From: Lachnospiraceae bacterium
GTDB taxonomy: Bacteria; Bacillota; Clostridia; Lachnospirales; Lachnospiraceae
Reading direction: 5' to 3'
Length of the DNA stretch: 37,462 bases
Assembly: GCA_014804615.1 (NCBI GenBank)
Contig: JAAUZL010000024.1
Span: 363,064 to 400,525, forward strand
Shown here: positions 31,793 through 37,462 of the stretch, one piece after another
How the letters are laid out: every line of letters begins with the position of its first letter
Position numbering within the stretch: the stretch's first letter is position 1
Position numbers and translations under genes: made by a program
Notes under the pieces: model-generated
The model's database searches: none
The model's input: the letters and a program-made list of their open reading frames with translations, nothing else
Told to the model about the DNA's origin: nothing

Positions 31793-33181
31793 TCATTCGG
31801 GCCATTCAACCTTTACGATCTCAGGATACCGTTTCTTAATCGCTGTCTCAAAATTATCCTTTCCAGCGTCCAGATCGATATAGCCGTCAAAATAGTTGAT
31901 AAAAGCATTCTGTATCTCCTCATTACATCCCTGATCATAAGCGGAAATATTGCTCATATCAACAGCAGATGCCGCTTCAGAGAACAATCCAACAGGGTTC
32001 TGTCCACCCAGTAATTCTGACTCGAAGTCGGGATCAGCAGCAATCTCCTGCATACCGGATACTGTATTGGCATAATCCTGAATATGAGGGTCCTCTGCCA
32101 TTGCTTTCATAATATCCTTTGTGCAAGTCAGCTTTAACATAACGTCTTTCACCAGTATTGGGTTATCCGTTCCCTGTGCAGCAGCCATCCATGTCCCGCC
32201 CCAGTAATAAGGCTGCGGCCCCTGACATACTGCCCAGTCGCCATAGCCTGCTTCGCCGGCTGTACCGGCCAGCATGAAATTGATTCCCCACGTCGAATAG
32301 AAGAACCCGAATACCTTCGCATCCGCACCCTGATCCTGCATCCATCTATCACTCCAGAGTGTAGCTTTATGATTATATCCGTTATCTGTAAATTCTTTTG
32401 TCTGTTTGACCCATGCCATGATGTTGGGATCTACTGTTACTGTAGTCGTCTCAACAAAAGGCGCATTAGTTCTTCCCACCCAAGGCTTATCCACATTGTT
32501 GGAGAATACACGGAAGGAATCATAATAGCTGGAAAGCATATAGTACCCTTTATCCTTCGCCTGTGCTGCAACCTTATTGAACTTATTCCAATCGGAAAGA
32601 GCGGCCTGAACTTCCTCCGGATCGTCTGTTCCAAGAACATCCTTTGCGATGGAACGTCTATAAGCAAACAGACCGGGCTCTGCATTCCATGACGCTGCCC
32701 TCTGCTCACCGTTTTCATCCGTAACAATATCCTTCGTATACTGATACTGATCGGCAAGATCATCTGTTGTGATTCCCAGCTCAGAAAGCGATATTGCAGC
32801 ATCTGCATCAGCGCTCACATATTTCAGTGCGTAGTCTGCCTCAAGCAAAAAGATATCAATCTTGTCATCAGCCGCCGCGCTGTCCTGCGCCATCAATGCT
32901 TCGTCCAATTCATTTTGATAGTTATTGTCTAAAGAGAGATTGATCGTCCATTTCACCGTGATGCCATTCTTCAGAGTCGTTGTCAACCTGTCTTTTGAAA
33001 CAGACTCGACATCAGGATAATAGTCGTTGAAATACCTCTGGAACTCATCATTCCAGCACCAGATATTGAGAACTTTCCCCTCCATGTTCTGTCGGGATTG
33101 CTGCAAAACCTGATCCGCATCCACCAGACTGCTTCTTATCATAGAGGCCGCAAGCACCACACTAAGTAATTTCTTTATCAT
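31793..33181 (-). CDS. Orphan extracellular solute-binding protein lacking a lipobox
   Basis: A 462-residue family 1-type sugar-binding protein. NIWCWNDEFQRYFNDYYPDV (about residues 39-58), IDIFLLEADYALKYV and WNKFNKVAAQAKDKGYYML are typical of ABC carbohydrate binding proteins. It begins MIKKLLSVVLAASMIRSSLV with a charged DADQ next, where homologs usually have a lipobox Cys and a Gly/Ser/Thr-rich linker. It therefore has a weak signal peptide and no lipid anchor. No permease or ATPase genes are nearby. The chain otherwise looks complete, so it may be a recent decay product or a differently located protein. GGAG precedes the start by 8 nt. Confidence 0.82.
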   Translation of the reverse strand: MIKKLLSVVLAASMIRSSLVDADQVLQQSRQNMEGKVLNIWCWNDEFQRYFNDYYPDVESVSKDRLTTTLKNGITVKWTINLSLDNNYQNELDEALMAQDSAAADDKIDIFLLEADYALKYVSADADAAISLSELGITTDDLADQYQYTKDIVTDENGEQRAASWNAEPGLFAYRRSIAKDVLGTDDPEEVQAALSDWNKFNKVAAQAKDKGYYMLSSYYDSFRVFSNNVDKPWVGRTNAPFVETTTVTVDPNIMAWVKQTKEFTDNGYNHKATLWSDRWMQDQGADAKVFGFFYSTWGINFMLAGTAGEAGYGDWAVCQGPQPYYWGGTWMAAAQGTDNPILVKDVMLKLTCTKDIMKAMAEDPHIQDYANTVSGMQEIAADPDFESELLGGQNPVGLFSEAASAVDMSNISAYDQGCNEEIQNAFINYFDGYIDLDAGKDNFETAIKKRYPEIVKVEWPE

Positions 33182-33234
33182 ATTTGTATCTCCAGCGCTT
33201 TTCTTAAATCCCAGATATAGGTTTTCTGCCGCTT

Positions 33235-34113
33235 TTAACTTAATTTATCCGCCAGTCTCTCAAGACTCTCTTTATTCATCGGCGGAATCAAAATATGATC
33301 TGTATCAAACTGCTGAACACCATATTGTCGTATTTCTTCCATAAAGCGCTCGTAAGGATACAAGCCTTCCAACATGCGATCTTCACTGTAAATATAAAAT
33401 TGGATAAATCCCTCGCTTATTTTTATATCACTCAAATTCAGAAATCCATCTGCGCGAACAGGAAGAACACTTTCACACTCTTCCGTCAACACATAAAAAG
33501 CGCCTATTTCCCCTGCATCACCTTTTCGCAGCAGCCGCGGTTTTGCATAATACACATCCCGTGATTGGATAGCGTGCAGCGTCTGCTCAAAGTCGGCTAA
33601 ATCCGTACGGTTTTTCCAATCCGATACCTTCTCTGTCGGCAAAGTATATGGCCATAACGCCAATGTAAGTATATAATTCTCATATTCCTCATTATTACAA
33701 AACTGCTTCAATGACTCTAAACTGAAATCTACAAACTTATCAATATTTTGTTCCAATTCTCCGGTTGTAAAAGTACGTTCTTCCTCTACACAATACATCT
33801 CCACCTTACCTAAACGCCGTTCTACTTCTTGTACCAGTCTGGTGAAATCTATTATCTCTCCTCTTGTCGTAGGAATATTGTAACTTATCTCATAAAATCC
33901 GTTTTCGCTTTCTGTTCCATCAAAAAAAATTCCTCGTCCAATTCTGTCAGGATTATAAAAAATAGCTGTCTTATTATTCTCCTGACCTTCCTGCAAAACA
34001 AAAAAGTCATCATCCGAACCATACTTAAATCCGCACGCACGAGCCAATGCCGGAATATCAAGTTTCGTCTTTCCAAAAAGTTTCTTCTGTTTAATCTGTA
34101 ATGTAAATGCCAT
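33235..34113 (-). CDS. DUF4299-like cytoplasmic protein
   Basis: A 292-residue soluble protein beginning MAFTLQIKQKKLFGKTKLDI, which resembles DUF4299 proteins of Bacillota. Other visible stretches are YGSDDDFFVLQEGQ, GFYEISYNIPTTRGEI and a C-terminal MNKESLERLADKLS. It has no signal peptide or membrane helix. The start follows AAGGAGG. It lies just beyond the old tRNA-Asn terminator. Function is not known. Confidence 0.6.
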   Translation of the reverse strand: MAFTLQIKQKKLFGKTKLDIPALARACGFKYGSDDDFFVLQEGQENNKTAIFYNPDRIGRGIFFDGTESENGFYEISYNIPTTRGEIIDFTRLVQEVERRLGKVEMYCVEEERTFTTGELEQNIDKFVDFSLESLKQFCNNEEYENYILTLALWPYTLPTEKVSDWKNRTDLADFEQTLHAIQSRDVYYAKPRLLRKGDAGEIGAFYVLTEECESVLPVRADGFLNLSDIKISEGFIQFYIYSEDRMLEGLYPYERFMEEIRQYGVQQFDTDHILIPPMNKESLERLADKLS

Positions 34114-34134
34114 AATATTTCCTCCTTATTATAC

Positions 34135-34170
34135 AAAAAAGAATCTATAAGTAATAACACCTATAGATTC
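34135..34170 (-). terminator. Original terminator of tRNA-Asn, displaced
   Basis: GAATCTATA (34141-34149) and TATAGATTC (34162-34170) form a 9-bp stem, followed on the minus strand by TTTTTT (34140-34135). It follows the truncated tRNA-Asn copy. Confidence 0.82.
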
Positions 34171-34175
34171 TTTAA

Positions 34176-34234
34176 AACTCCCCGAGTAGGGCTCGAACCT
34201 ACAACCCCGCGGTTAACAGCCGCGTGCTCTACCA
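34176..34234 (-). pseudogene. Truncated tRNA-Asn (att copy)
   Basis: This copy retains the 3' 57 nt of tRNA-Asn (anticodon arm with GTT, T arm, acceptor 3' strand). It lacks the 5' acceptor and the start of the D arm; the sequence then changes to GCGTTGCGG. It cannot fold as a full tRNA. Confidence 0.9.
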
Positions 34235-34317
34235 GCGTTGCGGTTACATACCGTAACCACTCCCTGATAATAACAGGAATAAACCTTTTCTCTATCTCTA
34301 CCGTTTCTATTCTATAT

Positions 34318-34707
34318 CTATAGATTTTCGATGTTTCCCAACTGTTTCTGCAATTGCCTATCAAAAGTTACAATACCAATGCCCCGCTCCATCTTATAAC
34401 CGTAGAGCAGACAATCTACAAAATCCAGTTTAGGCGGCTTTTCAAATATTTCTAATGCCCGCAAAAATACATCTACATTTAAAATGGTAACATCAAAATT
34501 CAATTTGCGGAAACTATCTGCTATATCCCCTCTCGAGACCTGATATAAGCCTTCCAGAACATAGCACACTTCCGCCATTACTTCAAGCGTTACATAGCAA
34601 CGGTCTCTTTTAACGATAGATTTCACCTCTTGAAACTGTTCCTCAATATCTTTGAGCAAAAATCTCAACACAGCATTTGCATCCAGCATATGACTATTTT
34701 TGAGCAT
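34318..34707 (-). CDS. PIN-domain toxin (VapC-like)
   Basis: A 129-residue PIN ribonuclease. The acidic residues expected for metal binding are present: Asp9 in HMLDANAVLRFLL, Glu42 in TLEVMAEV, Asp95/Asp98 in KLDFVDCLLYGY and Asp116 in IVTFDRQL. VapC toxins cleave tRNA or rRNA when free of antitoxin. The gene overlaps the upstream antitoxin by 14 bp, the usual order. Which RNA is cut is unknown. A second in-frame ATG (residue 7) is an alternative start. Confidence 0.9.
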   Translation of the reverse strand: MLKNSHMLDANAVLRFLLKDIEEQFQEVKSIVKRDRCYVTLEVMAEVCYVLEGLYQVSRGDIADSFRKLNFDVTILNVDVFLRALEIFEKPPKLDFVDCLLYGYKMERGIGIVTFDRQLQKQLGNIENL

Positions 34708-34906
34708 GCTTTTTCACCATCGCCTCTCTCCACGCATCTTTTTCCAATCCGATCATAGATGGATCTGCATATTTATGGAGCCCTCCCGCTGCTGTATCCA
34801 TTAAGTTCTCTTCATTTTCTATTGGTATAACTATGACTCTTTGATTTATTTGCAACTGTCCATCCACTTGAACAGCCGTTCCGTCATAATACCCCGTAAT
34901 AGACAT
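34694..34906 (-). CDS. Antitoxin partner of the PIN toxin
   Basis: A 70-residue protein starting MSITGYYDGTAVQVDG, followed by LQINQRVIVIPIENEE, a beta-rich N-terminal half like small AbrB/DUF2281-type antitoxins. The C-terminal half (DPSMIGLEKDAWREAMVKKH) is likely the toxin-wrapping helix. It sits directly before and overlaps the PIN gene. The ATG at 34906 follows AAAGGCAGG; the longer frame to 34942 is less likely. The complex probably represses its own promoter. Confidence 0.75.
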   Translation of the reverse strand: MSITGYYDGTAVQVDGQLQINQRVIVIPIENEENLMDTAAGGLHKYADPSMIGLEKDAWREAMVKKHAQK

Positions 34907-34942
34907 ACAGACTACCTGCCTTTCATACTTGCTATTTTGCAA

Positions 34943-35318
34943 TTCTTGGCTAACATTTTATCTTGTTACAATATTTCTTTTGGCTTCTCTTTTCTTTAAT
35001 CATATTATATAAATCTTACAGTCAAAATACAATAATTCTAATAAAATCCCGTTTCCATTGTTTTCTTTTCTCATCAGGCAAGCAATGGATCAGGATATCC
35101 TTTTCGGATATCCTGATCATTGCTTCGCCGCCTTAGGCGTCTCGCTTTGCTTGTTGGGGACACCCCAAGCCCCGGCCTTAAGACTTCTCCTCCGCCTCCT
35201 TTTCTATTAACAAGCACGGATTCCTACCTTCGCATAATGCAAAAGTCCATCACCACCAGCAATGTATGCAAAACAGACCAAATCACAAGGGAGAGTCTCC
35301 TGCTTATTGCTAAGTTCA
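34943..35318. other. Gene-free stretch with a long palindrome and GC-rich inverted repeats
   Basis: No gene is supported. It holds a near-perfect hairpin (arms 35082-35100 and 35106-35123, centred on GGATATCC) and, 30 bp on, TTGGGG-ACA-CCCCAA (35154-35168). The GC-rich stretch to 35185 differs from its AT-rich surroundings. On the minus strand upstream of the PIN antitoxin there is a possible promoter (TTGACT 35020-35025, TATGAT 34999-35004, 15-bp spacer). Confidence 0.5.
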
Positions 35319-35738
35319 CTAGTTATAATAATCTTTTACAAAAGCAATTACACCCTCCACCTCTTCATTCTCCCCTGCCTTTAGCGTAGGCACATAAAGT
35401 CCTATTCCCAAATCATATATTGTACATCCGCATTCATCCTCAACGATTTCTTGTCCGAACTGCAACAAATATTTTTTAACTTCTACATATGGTTTTCCAA
35501 CTAATTCTACTCCTTTATATGTAATTTTGGACAAAACATTACCTTCAACCGCAACACATTTGCCCTCTTTATTACATACAATACCAATCCCCCTATTATC
35601 CCAATACAATTCATATTCATCACAATATTTATTAACTCTCTTATTCAATTTATTTTCGCAGATATCATATATTTGTGATTCTTCCATTCCAAATTGTATT
35701 TTTCCAACTCCACAATAACTATTTATTTCATTTTCCAT
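35319..35738 (-). CDS. Hypothetical protein downstream of Fic
   Basis: A 139-residue soluble acidic protein (MENEINSYCGVGKIQFG, IGIVCNKEGKCVAVEGNVL, ending EGVIAFVKDYYN). It is not recognised. Its size, acidic nature and lack of signal resemble many immunity proteins. It starts 30 bp after the fic stop with AGAGAG upstream, so it is the third gene of the antitoxin-Fic operon. An in-frame ATG at 35753 is an alternative start. Confidence 0.6.
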   Translation of the reverse strand: MENEINSYCGVGKIQFGMEESQIYDICENKLNKRVNKYCDEYELYWDNRGIGIVCNKEGKCVAVEGNVLSKITYKGVELVGKPYVEVKKYLLQFGQEIVEDECGCTIYDLGIGLYVPTLKAGENEEVEGVIAFVKDYYN

Positions 35739-35768
35739 ACTTTCTCTCTGCATAATATCATTGAAATA

Positions 35769-36401
35769 TTAAGCTTCTCCTTTCTCCTTAATTGCATCTT
35801 CCACAATCTTTATCAGATATTCTTTCTTTGATAAATCCCCCAAATCATCAAATACAGCATTGTAAGCTACCAATGCTGTCCTGACATATTGCGCATTATC
35901 CTCAAACAATTTACGATTAGGAGTTAAGCCAATCTCATCAGCATACTGGCAGCAAAAAGTAACTATTGTACGGGTGTTACCTTCTCTAAATGGATGTATC
36001 CGCCATAACTTTGCCAATGAATCCGCAAACTGTACCGCCGCTTCATGCAAAATCATGTTCTTCCATGGCTTTTTTGTCATTTCCGCCAGAACATTTTCCA
36101 CGTCTCTTAATATATCCATCCTGTCAGAATAATCAATTGATAATCCGCCTAATACCGGCTCTTCTTTATAAATATTTAGTTCCCTCGACTGACCTGCCCA
36201 TTCATAAATATCTTGAAAAATATATCTGTGTACTCTCAAGAGATGTTCGTAATCGTATGCTCCCGGTAAAGGATCTATCGCAATTTCTTTCAAACGATAT
36301 GTCACATAATCTGCCTCTGCATCCTCGAGAATCTTTTTATCTTTTATATTCATGAGGTTTTTCAGAACACCACAATCTTCATAAAGATAAATATCCCTCA
36401 T
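35769..36401 (-). CDS. Fic-domain AMP-transferase toxin
   Basis: A 210-residue Fic protein. The active motif is HPFREGNTRT (136-145), with catalytic His136 and the phosphate-binding GNTRT. The flap region LNIYKEEPVLGGLS is near 75-88. Such proteins transfer AMP or a related group to target proteins. No inhibitory helix is seen in the chain, so control should come from the separate antitoxin 4 bp upstream. It has GAAGGA 7 nt before ATG. Targets are unknown. Confidence 0.92.
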   Translation of the reverse strand: MRDIYLYEDCGVLKNLMNIKDKKILEDAEADYVTYRLKEIAIDPLPGAYDYEHLLRVHRYIFQDIYEWAGQSRELNIYKEEPVLGGLSIDYSDRMDILRDVENVLAEMTKKPWKNMILHEAAVQFADSLAKLWRIHPFREGNTRTIVTFCCQYADEIGLTPNRKLFEDNAQYVRTALVAYNAVFDDLGDLSKKEYLIKIVEDAIKEKGEA

Positions 36402-36405
36402 AGGA

Positions 36406-36573
36406 TTATCCTTCTTTTACTTTATATTTTTTGTCAAGGTACTGTTTAATATCTGCCATCGTAACCTCACCACGCTTTTCTTTCTCGATATATTCCTTAA
36501 ACTCTTCCGTAGGTTCAAGACCATCAACCTTTATCATGCCTATCGCATAATCCCATGCCTGTGTGTTTGTCAT
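36406..36573 (-). CDS. Fic antitoxin (VbhA-like), 55 aa
   Basis: A 55-residue protein starting MTNTQAWDYAIGMIKVDG, with LEPTEEFKEYIEKEKRGEVT and a Lys-rich end. Its place directly before fic and its small helical nature fit class I Fic antitoxins. The canonical inhibitory motif (S/T)xxxE(G/N) is not present; the nearest equivalent is MIKVDG, with Asp in place of Glu and Met in place of Ser/Thr. It has a very good GGAGG site. It is missing from simple long-ORF scans because of its size. Confidence 0.78.
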   Translation of the reverse strand: MTNTQAWDYAIGMIKVDGLEPTEEFKEYIEKEKRGEVTMADIKQYLDKKYKVKEG

Positions 36574-36677
36574 TACACTGTCCTCCGTTTTATCAACTTA
36601 TTATGCTGTTCTCAACCACTATTATTCACAATAATCGTTCTGTTTCAATTTAGGCAGACAATGTCTACTTAAATTTT

Positions 36678-36706
36678 ATCATACCAAATTATCCTTTCAT
36701 TTTCAA
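36678..36706 (-). promoter_or_regulatory. Promoter of the antitoxin-Fic operon
   Basis: On the minus strand: TTGAAA (36701-36706), 17 bp, TATGAT (36678-36683) with extended TGG. Just past the start is the palindrome AGACA-A-TGTCT (36656-36666), inside a longer imperfect dyad, a possible operator. Confidence 0.72.
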
Positions 36707-36743
36707 ATTTCATCGCATTTTTCACAGATGATTACCACACATA

Positions 36744-36783
36744 AAAAGGTCTGCAGCCACCTTATCCAGACTCCAGACCTTTT
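36744..36783 (-). terminator. Terminator after the TnpV-like gene
   Basis: AAAAGGTCTG (36744-36753) and CAGACCTTTT (36774-36783) form a 10-bp stem about 50 bp after the stop; T tracts lie on both sides. Confidence 0.75.
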
Positions 36784-36833
36784 ATGGCTCATTTGTTTTT
36801 AGACCTTAAATATCTTATTCGTAAGAAATTTCT

Positions 36834-37070
36834 CTATTGATACACGATCTCCCGCAGCACCACTTCCCCTGCCATCGCCCTTAATGCATTGACCTTCCTC
36901 ACCCACGCCATCTGATCCGAGGCTTTCAGTTCCTCATCTACACATTGCCTCTCCATCATCTCTCTGAGCAGACATTCCACTTCTTCCTCCGTGCTGCCGT
37001 CTGTCTCACCATCCATAATAAGGTTTGGTATCAGATAATCTCCCTCAACTCTGTATGTGACATCGCTCAT
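36834..37070 (-). CDS. Shortened TnpV-like protein
   Basis: A 78-residue protein. Its start, VTYRVEGDYLIPNL, and its end, MAWVRKVNALRAMAGEVVLREIVYQ, match the two ends of TnpV transposon proteins, which are about 110-125 residues. The middle is much shorter and acidic (DGSTEEEVECLLREMMERQC). It may be an internally deleted version or a short subfamily. It has a GGAGG site. It marks the island as mobile-element derived. Confidence 0.65.
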   Translation of the reverse strand: MSDVTYRVEGDYLIPNLIMDGETDGSTEEEVECLLREMMERQCVDEELKASDQMAWVRKVNALRAMAGEVVLREIVYQ

Positions 37071-37312
37071 CGTTCTTCCTCCTCTTCTTCACTCATACAT
37101 ATCAATGTTCTACATTGCCGGGGGATCGTGTAATCAATTCATCCCCGAATCTTTTTCCAAGCAATCCACGCTCAAAAGCTTACCAGCAGAAAAAGAAAAG
37201 TGAGATAAGAAGAGCAGCGCCGTCCCTGTCTGTTTCCGGTTACCAGTCGCATGGTCGTTTTAGCAGCCATGCGATCTATTTCTTTGTCTTATAGTAAAAT
37301 TTTTTGCATAAC

Positions 37313-37346
37313 AAAAGCCCGTAAACGATGATGTTTACGGGCTTTT
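37313..37346 (-). terminator. Terminator after intact tRNA-Asn
   Basis: AAAAGCCCGTAAAC (37313-37326) and GTTTACGGGCTTTT (37333-37346) form a 14-bp perfect stem with flanking T/A tracts. It lies 5 bp after the tRNA 3' end and differs from the terminator after the truncated copy. Confidence 0.88.
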
Positions 37347-37351
37347 CTCAA

Positions 37352-37423
37352 CTCCCCGAGTAGGGCTCGAACCTACAACCCCGCGGTTAACAGCCGCGTG
37401 CTCTACCATTGAGCTATCGAGGA
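37352..37423 (-). tRNA. tRNA-Asn (anticodon GTT)
   Basis: A complete cloverleaf on the minus strand: acceptor TCCTCGA/TCGGGGA with one T-G pair, D arm TAGCTCAATGGTAGAGCA, anticodon loop CTGTTAA, T arm GTAGGTTCGAGCCCTAC, discriminator G. Its 3' 59-bp portion is duplicated at 34176-34234. Confidence 0.96.
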
Positions 37424-37462
37424 TCGCAGTATTGCTTCGCAAAACTGCCAGAGAATCACTTC

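Larger units (their letters stand above)
34176..37408. mobile_element. Genomic island between tRNA-Asn repeats, integrase lost
   Basis: A 59-bp perfect direct repeat (34176-34234 and 37350-37408) equals the 3' portion of tRNA-Asn. The repeats bound about 3.2 kb holding a PIN/antitoxin pair, a hypothetical gene, a Fic/antitoxin pair and a shortened TnpV-like gene, all on the minus strand. The tRNA-proximal side has its own terminator (37313-37346). This is the layout of a tRNA-targeted insertion, but no integrase is present, so it is a remnant or is moved in trans. Confidence 0.68.

Noticed and set aside
34161-34364. 67-aa reading frame on the minus strand
   Set aside because: It is a translation of the truncated tRNA-Asn and its flank, not a gene.
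37121-37156. Plus-strand terminator-like hairpin GGGGAT/ATCCCC with a T tract
   Set aside because: No plus-strand gene or promoter lies before it; it may be chance or part of the TnpV leader.

Overview
The window looks like a chromosome segment of an anaerobic Bacillota, most likely a Lachnospiraceae-type Clostridia. The grounds are strong AGGAGG ribosome sites, compact sigma-A promoters, a Spo0A DNA-binding domain, a TnpV-like protein and a GHTWVEATC-type Cys-rich lipoprotein. No rRNA, CRISPR array or complete insertion sequence was seen.

Region 1 (1-9.2 kb, all minus strand) is an exopolysaccharide or capsule cluster. In transcription order it is rfbD, gmd, a polytopic membrane protein, fcl, a receiver-less Spo0A DNA-binding domain gene with its own promoter and terminator, two family-2 glycosyltransferases, a polyprenyl-phosphate sugar-phosphate transferase, and a Wzz-like chain-length protein cut by the window edge. 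Gmd and Fcl make GDP-L-fucose, the sugar transferase primes the undecaprenyl carrier, the glycosyltransferases extend and Wzz would set length. TGNCGAA-type 0A boxes lie on the rfbD -35 and at the spo0A-like start site.

Region 2 (9.2-12.7 kb) is mixed: a DUF3048 lipoprotein, an XRE regulator facing a small membrane protein gene across three 18-bp tandem repeats, a Nudix hydrolase, a type I toxin-antitoxin locus (27-aa holin-like toxin plus a convergent sRNA of about 93 nt), a YwqK/MORN protein and a truncated gene.

Region 3 (12,721-22,033) is a 9.3-kb integrated element in the 3' end of tRNA-Cys, bounded by 22-bp direct repeats. It carries a tyrosine integrase translationally coupled to a D12-class adenine methyltransferase, an amidoligase plus gamma-glutamylcyclotransferase-HTH fusion, an active serine recombinase with a catalytically dead paralog, a Cys-rich repeat lipoprotein and a structured RNA of about 345 nt with a near-consensus promoter and its own terminator. 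The native tRNA terminator now lies 9.3 kb away and the element brings a replacement.

Region 4 (22-31.3 kb) holds tRNA-Cys, tRNA-Glu, a cytosolic-type Cu/Zn superoxide dismutase, and a MATE / two acetyltransferase / UvrA-like operon divergent from an AraC regulator (a likely drug-protection module). It ends with a membrane glycosyltransferase and a family-2 glycosyltransferase.

Region 5 (31.4-37.4 kb) has an XRE regulator, an orphan solute-binding protein lacking a lipobox and a DUF4299-like protein. A 3.2-kb island between a truncated and an intact tRNA-Asn follows, holding PIN/antitoxin and Fic/antitoxin modules plus a shortened TnpV; no integrase remains in it.
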